A stretch of DNA of 38,957 nucleotides from an uncultured Alphaproteobacteria bacterium (lineage in GTDB: Bacteria; Pseudomonadota; Alphaproteobacteria; HIMB59): the NCBI GenBank assembly GCA_902527045.1, contig CABZNL010000012.1, forward strand, positions 1 through 38,957. The letters are read 5' to 3'. The position numbers and the translations under genes are program-made. The notes beneath the pieces were generated by a model. It worked only from the letters and a program-made list of their open reading frames with translations, had not been told where the DNA came from and made no database searches. Shown piece after piece: positions 16,172-25,373 of this stretch; position 1 is the first letter of the stretch; every line of letters starts with the position of its first letter.

Positions 16172-19146
16172 GAAGCTAGTTTTGTATTTTTTTTATCATA
16201 AAAAATTGGTTCAACTATCTCAACTTCTATTGTTTTCAATTCAGGAGTTGATGCAAATGCTTTAGTTCCAATAAGTGACTGACCATTTTTGATAACAGCT
16301 AGAGCAAAGTTATGTCCTAAAGTAGGGCTTTGATAACATGATGTTATATGTCCTAGCATTGGCATTGGAGTTTTTATTTCTTTATCTAAAATGATGTGTT
16401 GACCTTCTTCTAACTTATCATTTTTGTTTATTGGTAAAATTCCTACGAGCTGCTTTCTGTCTTTTCTAACTGTATCAGAACGGATTAAAGACCGTTTTCC
16501 TAAAAAATCTTTTTTTGATTTTCCAATCATCCAATCTAAACCTAAATCAAGAGGGGTAACTGATCCATCCGTGTCTTGACCAACTATGATGTATCCCTTT
16601 TCAGCTCTTAAAAGGTGCATGGTTTCAGTACCATAAGGCTTCAAACCAAATTCCTTTCCAAAATTTATTATTTTTTCCCATATTTTTATGGCTTGATTTG
16701 AGGGTACATATATCTCATAACCCATTTCTCCAGTAAAACTAGCTCTTAGTATTCTTATGGGAGTATCCTCATATTCATGAAATTGAAATGTCATGAATGG
16801 GAAAGCTTCATTACTAAAATTTACCTCTGGGAAGACTTTTTCAATTATATTTCTTGTTTTTGGTCCACTGATATTAAACGTAGCATATTGCTCTGTTATA
16901 GAATTCATATAAACATTTAAGTTGGTCCATTCAGTTTGAGCATATTCTTCCATACATTCTAAAACAGTTGCTGCGCCTCCAGTAGTAGTAGTTGCTATAA
17001 AATGTTCATCTGAGATTTTACAAATAATACCATCATCTTTTACCATACCATCCTCTCCTAACATCAGGGCATATCTTGAGGAGCCAGGTTTCATTTTGGA
17101 GAAACTATTTGTATATATTAAATTCATGAAAGCTAGTGCATCCTTACCCTTAATCTCAATTTTCCCTAAAGTACTTCCATCCAAGACACCTGCATTTTCT
17201 CTAACATTTTTACTTTCTCTTTGAACAGCATCGTCCATAGTTTCATATTTATTTATTGGAAAATACCAAGGTCTTTTCCATTGACCAACATCCTCAAAAA
17301 CAGCACCATTAGATATATGCCAATTATGAATCGGTGATTTTCTCTCTGGGTCGTAATATTCATATGAATTTCTTCCTGCTATAGCAGCAAAACTCAAAGG
17401 AGCATAGGGAGGTCTGTAAATTGTTGTTCCTACTTCATTAACTTTCTTATCAAGTAAATCAGAAACTATACCTAAAGCATTTATACTACTTATTTTACCT
17501 TGGTCCGTTCCCATGCTGTTAGTGGTATATCTTTTGAGATGTTCAATTCGATCAAAACCCTCTGAGATAGCTTGTCTTATATCTTTTGTGGTGACATCAT
17601 TTTGTAAATCTATAAATGATTTTGACCAAATAGTTTGTTTTTGTGGTAACACCTCCCACAATTTTTCAATTTTGAATTTGTGACTTGTATTTAGTTCTAG
17701 GTCAATTTGGACAGGTTTGATGCCAAAAATATCAAATTTTTCATTAATTTCCTTATTAATAGAATTAAAGTCAAATTGCCCAGAAGCAGAGCCAAGAGTT
17801 ATTGTCGGTTGAAAAGCTTGAGCGGGCTTATAGGTTAAATCTTTTTCATCCCAATCTAATAAGCCTTTGGACTGAGTAAACAAGTGTACATCTGGGTTGA
17901 TACCACCTGACAAACACAAAAAATCTGTTTTAATTTCATTAAATCTCCCCGAGCTATCTTCAACTAATATTTTTTGTAATTTTTTGCTTCCAAACGCTCC
18001 CTTGATTTGAGAATTGGTGTATAAAGGAATGTCATTTTTTCTTATTAAATCAAACAAGTCTGGTTCGATATTTTCACCTGAGCGTGAGTCGATATAAGCT
18101 TTAGGTTTAAAGCCCTTTTTGATAAGGCTAAATACAAGACTCTCTGAGTTAGAGTTATTGCTAAAAATAACAGTTTCTTTTGAGGGCATCACCCCATATC
18201 TACACATGTATTTTTCAAACGATGAGCACAACATAATGCCAGGTAAGTCATTATTTTGAAAAGATAAAAATCTTTCTATATGACCATTGCTTAAAATGAC
18301 TTGGTCAGTTCTAATTTTATGTAGAGTGCTATTAACTTTGTCTTTCAAAGGTCGAGATCCAACAAATTTATCTTCGACAGCAATAAGATGATTAATATAA
18401 TTGTAAGTTGTCACTAAAGTATTTCTTAATATTTTTATGTTTTTAGAGTTTTCGATATCTTTAACAGTTTCACTAATCCAGTCCATTGGTGTTTGATTAT
18501 TTACACTTTGAACTTTGTTAGAGTTATTCAAAATACCACCAAGTTGATCATCAAAATCAATAAGAAGAACACTAAATTTTGTATCAATTAAACTCTTTGC
18601 AGCTATAAGCCCATTCAATCCCCCACCTACAATAGTTACATCGACATTGTGATTAACATGAGTGCTAACAGCTTTAAATTCTTTTGGAGGTTTGCCGAGA
18701 CCCGCGGCTTTTCTAATTATAGGCTCATAAATTTTTTTCCAAAAATTTTTATGAGGACCCATAAATGTCTTGTAATAAAAACCGGCTGGAAAAACTGGTG
18801 AAAATATATTGTTTATACCTCCAATATCTGTTTCTAATGAAGGCCATCTATTTTGACTTTCGATTTCCATACCCTCATAAATCTTTTTTATGGTAGCTCT
18901 TGTGTTTGGCTCCGAGAATTCACTAATAATTTGTACTAAAGCATTAGGCTCTTCTATTCCGCAAGTATAAAAACCGCGAGGTCTATGATATTTAAAACTT
19001 CTTCCAATTAACTTTATGTTATTTCTTATTAACGCTGAGGCTATAGTATCACCTTTGTAGCCGTAATATTTAACGCCATCAAATTTAAATCCTATTTTTT
19101 GATGAAATTGGATAAACTTATTATCTGTTAAATTCAACTCACTCAT
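16168..19146 (-). CDS. soxA: Sarcosine oxidase alpha subunit
   Basis: This is the largest subunit of the enzyme that oxidises sarcosine to glycine, with transfer of the methyl carbon to THF as methylene-THF and release of H2O2. The 992 residues match the usual length. In order: an N-terminal ferredoxin-like segment with YHRPRGFYTCGIEEPNALV (about 53-71), a NAD-binding Rossmann domain with TIVGGGLNGL (171-180), a middle region with the LCLSGGINPDVHL segment, and a C-terminal GcvT folate domain (from about 600) including SFTGEMGYEIYVPS and LLRAEKGYIIVGQDTDG. It overlaps soxD upstream and soxG downstream by 4 nt each, so subunits are made in a coupled way. All parts appear intact. Confidence 0.95.
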   Translation of the reverse strand: MSELNLTDNKFIQFHQKIGFKFDGVKYYGYKGDTIASALIRNNIKLIGRSFKYHRPRGFYTCGIEEPNALVQIISEFSEPNTRATIKKIYEGMEIESQNRWPSLETDIGGINNIFSPVFPAGFYYKTFMGPHKNFWKKIYEPIIRKAAGLGKPPKEFKAVSTHVNHNVDVTIVGGGLNGLIAAKSLIDTKFSVLLIDFDDQLGGILNNSNKVQSVNNQTPMDWISETVKDIENSKNIKILRNTLVTTYNYINHLIAVEDKFVGSRPLKDKVNSTLHKIRTDQVILSNGHIERFLSFQNNDLPGIMLCSSFEKYMCRYGVMPSKETVIFSNNSNSESLVFSLIKKGFKPKAYIDSRSGENIEPDLFDLIRKNDIPLYTNSQIKGAFGSKKLQKILVEDSSGRFNEIKTDFLCLSGGINPDVHLFTQSKGLLDWDEKDLTYKPAQAFQPTITLGSASGQFDFNSINKEINEKFDIFGIKPVQIDLELNTSHKFKIEKLWEVLPQKQTIWSKSFIDLQNDVTTKDIRQAISEGFDRIEHLKRYTTNSMGTDQGKISSINALGIVSDLLDKKVNEVGTTIYRPPYAPLSFAAIAGRNSYEYYDPERKSPIHNWHISNGAVFEDVGQWKRPWYFPINKYETMDDAVQRESKNVRENAGVLDGSTLGKIEIKGKDALAFMNLIYTNSFSKMKPGSSRYALMLGEDGMVKDDGIICKISDEHFIATTTTGGAATVLECMEEYAQTEWTNLNVYMNSITEQYATFNISGPKTRNIIEKVFPEVNFSNEAFPFMTFQFHEYEDTPIRILRASFTGEMGYEIYVPSNQAIKIWEKIINFGKEFGLKPYGTETMHLLRAEKGYIIVGQDTDGSVTPLDLGLDWMIGKSKKDFLGKRSLIRSDTVRKDRKQLVGILPINKNDKLEEGQHIILDKEIKTPMPMLGHITSCYQSPTLGHNFALAVIKNGQSLIGTKAFASTPELKTIEVEIVEPIFYDKKNTKLAS

Positions 19147-19493
19147 TTTTTAACTGTAAAATTACCTGACCCTAAGTTTGGTTCCCCTGATGGAGTTTTT
19201 ACATTATTTTTAAAACTATCTAGCTTTGGTCTTTCTTCATCAATTTTATATATTTTTAAAATTTCATCAGTAGATGTATCTCTTACACAATTAAACCATT
19301 TTCGGCATCCATGAGAATGAACCCATCTTTCATAAAAAATTCCTTTTGGATTTGCTCTGATAAAAACATATTCACCCCATTCTCGATCTCCAATGTCAGC
19401 TGATCCATCGGGGCGTTTCACATGAGCTTCCCCACCATTAGAAAATTCGGATTGGTCTCTTGGACCGCAGTACGGACAGTCGATAATAAGCAT
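19143..19493 (-). CDS. soxD: Sarcosine oxidase delta subunit
   Basis: This is a small zinc-binding subunit of heterotetrameric sarcosine oxidase. The 116 residues carry the start MLIIDCPYCGPRDQSEF and the segment RWVHSHGCRKWFNCVRD. Cys6, Cys9, His59 and Cys63 fall exactly where the zinc ligands of known SoxD lie. GREW-type residues (GDREWGEYVFIRANPKG) are also typical. It begins 6 nt after soxB and its stop overlaps the soxA start by 4 nt. The position and ligand spacing make the call firm. The last about 20 residues are a variable polar tail. Confidence 0.96.
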   Translation of the reverse strand: MLIIDCPYCGPRDQSEFSNGGEAHVKRPDGSADIGDREWGEYVFIRANPKGIFYERWVHSHGCRKWFNCVRDTSTDEILKIYKIDEERPKLDSFKNNVKTPSGEPNLGSGNFTVKK

Positions 19494-19499
19494 GATGAA

Positions 19500-20750
19500 T
19501 TAATGGGCTACTGCTGCAGCCCCATGTTCATCAACTAGTTTTCCGCTTGCAAATCTATCTAAATTAAAAGCACTATTAATTTGATGGGCTTCATTTTTAG
19601 CAATCGTATGCGCAAATACATTAGCGCTTCCAGGAGTTGCTTTAAAACCTCCTGTACCCCAACCGCAATTAAAAAATAATCCCCCAACATCACATTTACT
19701 TATTATAGGACTAGCATCAGGACAAATATCCACTATCCCTCCCCATTGACGAAGCATTTTCATTTTTCCAAACACAGGGTAAAGCTCAACCATAGCTCTG
19801 ACAGTCTCCTCTATAATATTAAAACCACCACGCTGCGTGAAGGAATTATAACCATCTGTTCCCGCGCCTATTACAAGCTCACCTTTGTCTGATTGGCTTA
19901 CATAAGCATGAACAGCTGACGACATTACAACTGTATCAATAATTGGTTTAATTGGCTCTGAAACTAAAGCTTGTAGAGGTTTGCTTTGTAGTGGGAGTCT
20001 GATACCAGCAGTTTCAGCAAGAACGCCTGTATGTCCTGATGCAACTACTCCAACCTTATTAGCTCGAATAAAACCTTTTGATGTTTCCACACCTTCTATT
20101 TTTCCATTTTTAGTTTTAATTTGATGTGCCTCGCAGTTTTGAATTATATCTACTCCCATTTCATCTGCACGCATAGCAAATCCCCAAGCAACAGCATCAT
20201 GTCGAGCTGTTCCACCTCTTGGTTGGTAAGAGGCACCTAGAACAGGATAGCGAAGATTATCAGTATTCATTATAGGAACCTTTTTTTGAATTTCCTCTTT
20301 AGAGAGCCAAAGTGAGTCTATGCCATTTAAATTATTTGCACTTACCCTTCTTTTAATTTCTTTAATATCGTGTTCGTTGTGAGCAAGATTCATTACACCT
20401 CGCTGACTAAACATTACATTATAATTTAATTCAGTTGATAATTTTTCCCAAAGTTTAAGAGAATGCTCATACAGGTGAGCGCTGTCGTCCCACAAATAAT
20501 TTGATCTTATGATAGTTGTATTTCTTCCAGTGTTACCTCCACCAAGCCAACCTTTTTCAATTACAGCAATATTTTTTAAACCATGTTCTTTAGCTAAATA
20601 GTAGGCAGTACCAAGACCATGACCACCACCACCAATTATAACAATATCATAAAACTCTCTTGGTTCTGGACTTCGCCACATTTTTGGCCAATCTTTGTGA
20701 CCCTTCATCGCATTTTTAGCGATGCTAAATATAGAATATTTCTTTCTCAC
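19500..20750 (-). CDS. soxB: Sarcosine oxidase beta subunit
   Basis: This is the catalytic flavin subunit of heterotetrameric sarcosine oxidase, with non-covalent FAD as well as covalently bound FMN. The 416 residues are the usual length. The FAD dinucleotide fold is [18 protein letters not shown] (36-53). The segment [14 protein letters not shown] (179-192) contains His184, which matches the histidine that carries the covalent FMN at the interface with SoxA. The [23 protein letters not shown] stretch and the C-terminal [14 protein letters not shown] are family marks. It leads the soxB-D-A-G set and lies 28 nt downstream of the 2OG dioxygenase-like gene in the same direction. With dimethylglycine dehydrogenase it completes demethylation to glycine. 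Confidence 0.96.
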   Translation of the reverse strand: MRKKYSIFSIAKNAMKGHKDWPKMWRSPEPREFYDIVIIGGGGHGLGTAYYLAKEHGLKNIAVIEKGWLGGGNTGRNTTIIRSNYLWDDSAHLYEHSLKLWEKLSTELNYNVMFSQRGVMNLAHNEHDIKEIKRRVSANNLNGIDSLWLSKEEIQKKVPIMNTDNLRYPVLGASYQPRGGTARHDAVAWGFAMRADEMGVDIIQNCEAHQIKTKNGKIEGVETSKGFIRANKVGVVASGHTGVLAETAGIRLPLQSKPLQALVSEPIKPIIDTVVMSSAVHAYVSQSDKGELVIGAGTDGYNSFTQRGGFNIIEETVRAMVELYPVFGKMKMLRQWGGIVDICPDASPIISKCDVGGLFFNCGWGTGGFKATPGSANVFAHTIAKNEAHQINSAFNLDRFASGKLVDEHGAAAVAH

Positions 20751-20778
20751 GTATGCAAATTAGCAAAAAAATATTTGC

Positions 20779-21609
20779 TCATCTAGTAAATTTCAAAGGC
20801 GAATTGTCATTGATGCTCCTAAAAATTTTTGGAAATTGCCATTTTAGCTCACAATCAGTGTTTAGAGCTTGAGACTTATCATCTAAATCCTGTTGACAGA
20901 TAGTTCGAATTTCAAAGCTAAACCTTGTTTTTATTGATTTTTTCTTAGATGAGCTATGAAGATGACATCCAGAAAAACATAGTATTTCCCCAGGCTGGAT
21001 AGTTACTGGAAGAATTTGAACCTCTTCAGGCAGTTCCTCTAACATTTGAGGGGCAGATGGATAAGAAAAATCATTTCTTTTTCTATGGTCTAAGTAGGTA
21101 TTGAGATCCCAAGTAGATGTGGAATTTTTTACAGGTTTAGAAAAGTATTCAGGATAAAAAATCATTGTATTTGTTTCATCAACAGAACTAATAGGTCCCC
21201 ACCAATTAATTTGTTGATGAATATTTGTTCCCCATGTATCTCGATGAGAGCTAATTCTCGAAGCCTCTCGGTAATTAAATCTATTTTCTGCAGGAGCAAT
21301 TCTAATTCTAAACTGGTCCCAGTATGTATTACTATTATAAAAACCTCTCTCTATTAAAAAATTCTTAAATAGTTCTTTAAAAATTTTCAAATTTTTGAGA
21401 TTTGATACAAGGTTAGTACTAATTGTTTCACATTCATCTAAGAAATGAATCTTTTCAAGCTCTCCATCATACTCATGACTAATTTCAGTCTTAATTTTTT
21501 GAATTAAATCGTGAGTGAATTGTGATTTTTGAAAAACAAAAATTTTTCCCTTAAATATTTCTTCTTTAAATTTTTTTAAGTCTAAGATCTTTTCTATCGC
21601 CTCAAACAT
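20779..21609 (-). CDS. Putative 2-oxoglutarate/Fe(II) dioxygenase (PhyH-like)
   Basis: The 276-residue product looks like a non-heme iron dioxygenase with a double-stranded beta-helix. SSHRDTWG supplies H122-x-D124. QPGEILCFSGCHLHSSS (205-221) supplies the distal His (H216 or H218), and TRFSFEIRT places Arg229 where 2-oxoglutarate would be held. FYPEYF and the WWGPISSVDETNTMIFYP block resemble PhyH-type proteins. No substrate can be named; candidates include small osmolytes or a modified metabolite. Its ATG directly follows the stop of the phosphofructokinase gene (TAAATG), so its translation is coupled to the sugar kinases. The sox operon starts 28 nt downstream. It bridges sugar and methylamine genes, which is odd and unexplained. 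Confidence 0.65.
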   Translation of the reverse strand: MFEAIEKILDLKKFKEEIFKGKIFVFQKSQFTHDLIQKIKTEISHEYDGELEKIHFLDECETISTNLVSNLKNLKIFKELFKNFLIERGFYNSNTYWDQFRIRIAPAENRFNYREASRISSHRDTWGTNIHQQINWWGPISSVDETNTMIFYPEYFSKPVKNSTSTWDLNTYLDHRKRNDFSYPSAPQMLEELPEEVQILPVTIQPGEILCFSGCHLHSSSKKKSIKTRFSFEIRTICQQDLDDKSQALNTDCELKWQFPKIFRSINDNSPLKFTR

Positions 21610-22692
21610 TTAATCTATATCCCCGACATAAACTCCTAAAGCAAGTGCAGTTTCAATAAGTGGGTCTGATCTGTCAACTACTTTATATGTTGATATACCC
21701 TCACTGATTGGAACATCAACAACCTTCCGATCTCTCCATGCAACCATCCTTCCCATTTTACCTTGTGCTATCAAATCAACTGCATAAACACCAAAGGCAC
21801 TAGCAAGAATTCTATCTCTTGGAGTAGGAGGTGCACCTCTTTGTACATGACCAAGAGATGTTACTCTGCACTCTATATCTGTCATTTTCATAATCTCTTC
21901 AGATAAATAATTTCCTATACCGCCAAGTCTTTTTTGTCCGTCAGCGAATTCGACAGTATAGCTTTTGCCTTCTTCCGTTTTAACAGCCTCAGCAACAACA
22001 ATTAAGGAGTGAACAATTCCTCTATTTTTCATCTCAGTTAATTTGTTTACGATCCCTTTTATAGAGTATTTAATTTCGGGTATTAAAATGGCGTCTGCTC
22101 CTCCGGCAATACCAGCATTAATTGCAATATGCCCTGCGTCTCTTCCCATAACTTCTAAAATCATTGTTCTTTGGTGACTTGCAGCAGTTGTTTGAAGGTT
22201 ATCAAGCGCTTGAGTTGCAACATTTACAGCTGTATTAAATCCAATTGAACTTTCTGTTGCACCAACATCATTGTCGATTGTTTTTGGTATTGCAACAATA
22301 TTTAAATTTCCTTGTTTTGCTATTTCAGTAAGAATTGACATACTTCCATCACCGCCGATTACAATTAAGCCCTCTAGGCCCAATTCATGATAACCGTCAA
22401 TTATTTCTTGTGAACGGTCTTTGAATCCCCCATCTGGCATTGGAAACTTAAAGGGGTTACCTTTACTCGTTGTACCTAAAAAAGTACCACCTTGTCTTAG
22501 TAGAGATCCACTAAAGGTTTGATAATCAAGTGGTAAGTAAGCCACAGGTCTTTGCATTAAACCAACAGTGCCGTCACGAATTCCAAGCACTTCCATGTTA
22601 TAGGTATTCTTAGCTCGAAAAAAAATAGATCGAACAGCAGCATTTAAGCCTCCACAATCTCCTCCACTTGTAAGTATTCCAATTTTTTTCAT
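21610..22692 (-). CDS. pfkA: 6-phosphofructokinase, mixed-signature (Gly/Lys) type
   Basis: The enzyme phosphorylates fructose 6-phosphate to fructose 1,6-bisphosphate. The 360 residues have TSGGDCGGLNA at the start, GGDGS at 113-117 and PKTIDND at 136-142 with catalytic Asp140, then MGRDAGHIA and LGHVQRGAPPTPRDR. Gly in GGDGS (E. coli Gly104) favours ATP over pyrophosphate, while Lys137 (E. coli Gly124) is what PPi enzymes carry. This Gly+Lys pair is known from the mixed-substrate group of actinobacterial and related ATP-PFKs. ATP is the likely donor, with PPi possible. It is contiguous with the ROK kinase upstream (TAAATG) and the dioxygenase-like gene downstream. PFK is uncommon in alphaproteobacteria, many of which use the Entner-Doudoroff route. 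Confidence 0.9.
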   Translation of the reverse strand: MKKIGILTSGGDCGGLNAAVRSIFFRAKNTYNMEVLGIRDGTVGLMQRPVAYLPLDYQTFSGSLLRQGGTFLGTTSKGNPFKFPMPDGGFKDRSQEIIDGYHELGLEGLIVIGGDGSMSILTEIAKQGNLNIVAIPKTIDNDVGATESSIGFNTAVNVATQALDNLQTTAASHQRTMILEVMGRDAGHIAINAGIAGGADAILIPEIKYSIKGIVNKLTEMKNRGIVHSLIVVAEAVKTEEGKSYTVEFADGQKRLGGIGNYLSEEIMKMTDIECRVTSLGHVQRGAPPTPRDRILASAFGVYAVDLIAQGKMGRMVAWRDRKVVDVPISEGISTYKVVDRSDPLIETALALGVYVGDID

Positions 22693-23619
22693 TTAAAATT
22701 TATCTGAGTCCCACAACCATGCTGCACCTCTCACGCCACTTGAGTCACCATGTGTGTTTCTTAAGATCTTATTTCTTACCTTATCACTAAAAGTATATTT
22801 AGGAAGAATTTTTGGAATATTTTTATATATTCTTCCAATATTTGACATACCCCCACCCAAGATAATTACATCAGGGTCAACAATGCCAATCATAATGGCA
22901 ATTAACCTAGCAAAGCGATCTTCATAAAGATCAAATTCATTTTTTGCTCTCTCATCCCCGTTTGCCTCTAGAGCAACTATTTCTCTGGTTCTAAAATTAG
23001 TTCCGTACTTTAAATTAAATAATTTGGTAAAACCTACTCCTGATATAAATTGTTCAGCACATAGAGGTCTATGGCAATTTCCAACCTCACATTTCAATCC
23101 TAATTCTTGTTCTTCTTCGCTAGGGTATGGAAGGGGTTGGTGCCCCCAATCACCAGCAACTTGATTAACACCTTCAATTACTTGGTTTTTATAAACAAAA
23201 GATCCTCCAAAGCCAGAACCTATAATAACTCCCCATACACTATCATAATCACGGCCAGAACCATCTATGGACTCTGATAAAGCAAAACAATTAGCATCAT
23301 TCATTAATCTGATATCCCTTCCTAAGGAATTTTCTAAGTCTTGTTTAAAAGGTTTGTCATTTAACCAAATACAGTTAGCATTTTTTATCAAACCAGTCTC
23401 CTTAGATGAAGAGCCTGGAATGCCAACCCCAACAGTATTCATAGTTCCAGTGTGTTTATCAAATTCTTCAACAAGAGAACTTACAGTTTGAATACCACTT
23501 TTGTAATTTTTTTCGTAAGTTGACCTTTTTCTTAAAACCTCGTTACCCTCATTATCCATGAGAATACCCTCAATTTTAGTGCCACCATAATCAATACCAA
23601 CTCTAAAATTTTTTGACAT
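22693..23619 (-). CDS. ROK-family sugar kinase (fructokinase/mannokinase/glucokinase-like)
   Basis: The 308 residues show the ROK fold: phosphate loop RVGIDYGGTKIEG (6-18), MNDANCFALSE with catalytic Asp108, and GVIIGSGFGGS. The zinc region reads WGHQPLPYP (His160), then LKCEVGNCHRPLCAEQFISG with Cys177, Cys182 and Cys187. The usual ROK pattern C-x-C-G-x-x-G-C-x-E is stretched here, with different spacing. ROK enzymes phosphorylate free hexoses such as fructose, mannose, glucose or N-acetylglucosamine. Coupling to phosphofructokinase (TAAATG) suggests fructose or a sugar that yields fructose 6-phosphate. No helix-turn-helix is present, so it is a kinase rather than a repressor. It begins this minus-strand run, 91 nt from the divergent Gfo/Idh gene. 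Confidence 0.83.
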   Translation of the reverse strand: MSKNFRVGIDYGGTKIEGILMDNEGNEVLRKRSTYEKNYKSGIQTVSSLVEEFDKHTGTMNTVGVGIPGSSSKETGLIKNANCIWLNDKPFKQDLENSLGRDIRLMNDANCFALSESIDGSGRDYDSVWGVIIGSGFGGSFVYKNQVIEGVNQVAGDWGHQPLPYPSEEEQELGLKCEVGNCHRPLCAEQFISGVGFTKLFNLKYGTNFRTREIVALEANGDERAKNEFDLYEDRFARLIAIMIGIVDPDVIILGGGMSNIGRIYKNIPKILPKYTFSDKVRNKILRNTHGDSSGVRGAAWLWDSDKF

Positions 23620-23710
23620 TACTTTTGTGAACTATTATATGAATATAAAAACATAATACACATATATATTAATTCAATGATATAACATAACTACTTAGAA
23701 TAAGTCTTGT

Positions 23711-24718
23711 ATGAAAAAAAAAGTCATTAATTGGGGAATTATCAGTTCAGCAAAAATTGGATGGGAACATCTTATTCCAGCTATCATAAAATCCAAAAAT
23801 AGTAATTTATTAGCCATTGCTAGTAGAAGTAAAAGTAAAGCAACAAAACTACAAAAAAAATTTAATATTACTAAAAGTTATGGCTCATATGATGAGCTTT
23901 ATCTTGATCCAGATATTGATATTGTTTACAACCCTTTACCAAATCATTTACATATCAAAACGAGTTTAATGGCTTGCGCTCATGGCAAACACATACTTTT
24001 AGAAAAACCACTATCATTAAAAGCAACGGACATTAATCCACTTATCAAAAAAGCAGCGAAACATAATATTATAATTAAAGAAGCATTTATGGTGAGACAT
24101 CACCCTCAATGGCAATGGATAAAAAAATACATCAAATCTGGAAGTATTGGAAAAATATCAAATATAACTTCAGTCTTTTCTTATTTTAACAAGGACCCAA
24201 ATAATATTAGAAATATCCAAAAATATGGTGGTGGTGCGGTGTATGATATTGGTTGTTATCCAACTGTAATTTCGAGATACTTACTGGACAAAGAACCAAA
24301 AAGAGTTGTTGCTACCGCAATTAAAGATAAAAATTTTAAGACAGATATTTTATCAACTACTCTATTAGATTTTGACGGTGTATTCTCATCTTATACTGTT
24401 GCCACCCAAAGCACTAATTCTCAAAAGGTCATTATTTTAGGAACAAAAAAAACGATAGTAGTTGAAAATCCTTTCAATGCGATAAAGAGCAAACCTACAA
24501 CAGTTGTCATTTATAATGGCCGGTCGATTTATAGAAAAGATAATACAGTAAAAGTATTTAAGCCATCTGATCAATATGAGCACCAAGTTACTGCTTTTTC
24601 TGATCACCTTTTAAAAAAAACAAAAGTTGATTATGATTTAAAAGACGCAAAAAAAAATATGAAAGTGTTAGATGCTACTTTTAAATCGATAAAAAGAGGT
24701 AAGTGGATTAAAGTTTAA
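23711..24718 (+). CDS. Gfo/Idh/MocA-family NAD(P)-dependent oxidoreductase
   Basis: The 335-residue product has the N-terminal nucleotide-binding fold (NWGIISSAKIGWEHLIPAI) with the motif HILLEKPLSLKATD, whose E-K-P is diagnostic for this family, and a C-terminal substrate domain with YGGGAVYDIGCYPTVISRYLL. Members oxidise or reduce hydroxyls of sugars and cyclitols (inositol dehydrogenase, glucose-fructose oxidoreductase, sugar 1- or 3-dehydrogenases). G-A-V-Y-D-I-G-C-Y-P is typical of the aldose/dihydrodiol dehydrogenase-like branch. It is divergent from the ROK kinase (91-nt gap), and its last 11 nt overlap the convergent SGNH hydrolase gene. No signal peptide is seen, so it is cytoplasmic. 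The substrate is unknown, presumably a sugar handled by the neighbouring genes. Confidence 0.85.
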   Translation: MKKKVINWGIISSAKIGWEHLIPAIIKSKNSNLLAIASRSKSKATKLQKKFNITKSYGSYDELYLDPDIDIVYNPLPNHLHIKTSLMACAHGKHILLEKPLSLKATDINPLIKKAAKHNIIIKEAFMVRHHPQWQWIKKYIKSGSIGKISNITSVFSYFNKDPNNIRNIQKYGGGAVYDIGCYPTVISRYLLDKEPKRVVATAIKDKNFKTDILSTTLLDFDGVFSSYTVATQSTNSQKVIILGTKKTIVVENPFNAIKSKPTTVVIYNGRSIYRKDNTVKVFKPSDQYEHQVTAFSDHLLKKTKVDYDLKDAKKNMKVLDATFKSIKRGKWIKV

Positions 24719-25373
24719 CTCTATTTACTATTAAATCAGCTACTTTTTTACCAAAAGTTTCATGAGTTTTTTTAGACCAGTGTATCGGATCTAAGTTTGA
24801 AGATTTAATATATTGATTACTATCAATTAAATAAATTTTTTCTTCATCAGTAACATGTTTTATGGAGTTAAATAATTTTTTAGACTTATCAAAAGCTCCC
24901 TCCCATTCAATATAGTTTGACCATTGTAAATCATTAGATAGTTTTCCAAGAACTGGAGGACAAATTACTACTATTTCTGATAAATTTTGATCATGCCAGG
25001 TTCCTTTTCCCGAAAATGTATGTTTGGCAATATTAATAAGTTCTTTGATTCCTTTAGCTACTTCATCAGAGGACCTGTTAAATCTTTTTTTTAAATCGTT
25101 AGTTCCAAGCATAATTATTATTAAATTAAGAGGTGAGTGAGATAATAAACAAGATTTAAAAACAGAAGCTCCATTTAGATGGGATCCATCTTGCATATCG
25201 TTAACATTAGTCGTTCTACCGGGCAGGGAATCTTCTTTTATAAAACAATTTAAACGAGCATTTGTTAAATGGTTAGATAATTCAACAGGCCATCTTTTAT
25301 CATATCTTTTACCCTGATCTTCATCTGTATATCCCCAACTATTGGAGTCACCAAAAACTAAAATATTAATCAA
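24708..25373 (-). CDS. SGNH/GDSL-family hydrolase (arylesterase-like)
   Basis: The 221 residues show the SGNH blocks in order: block I ILVFGDSNSWGY with Ser10, block II Gly in SLPGRTT, block III LGTNDLKKRF, and block V near the C-terminus, LDPIHWSKKTHE with the D-x-x-H pair. The length fits single-domain bacterial arylesterase/acyl-esterase members. There is no signal peptide, so it acts inside the cell, perhaps removing acyl groups from an imported sugar derivative; that is inference from context. Its start overlaps the aldo/keto reductase stop by 4 nt, making it the last gene of the 2-hydroxyacid dehydrogenase-fucU-rbsK-AKR-SGNH operon. Its 3' end overlaps the convergent Gfo/Idh gene by 11 nt. 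Confidence 0.82.
   Translation of the reverse strand: MINILVFGDSNSWGYTDEDQGKRYDKRWPVELSNHLTNARLNCFIKEDSLPGRTTNVNDMQDGSHLNGASVFKSCLLSHSPLNLIIIMLGTNDLKKRFNRSSDEVAKGIKELINIAKHTFSGKGTWHDQNLSEIVVICPPVLGKLSNDLQWSNYIEWEGAFDKSKKLFNSIKHVTDEEKIYLIDSNQYIKSSNLDPIHWSKKTHETFGKKVADLIVNRVKL

Noticed and set aside
15650..20750. Sulfur-oxidation (thiosulfate) sox genes
   Set aside because: The gene names coincide, but domains (covalent flavin His, GcvT, SoxD zinc ligands) are those of sarcosine oxidase.
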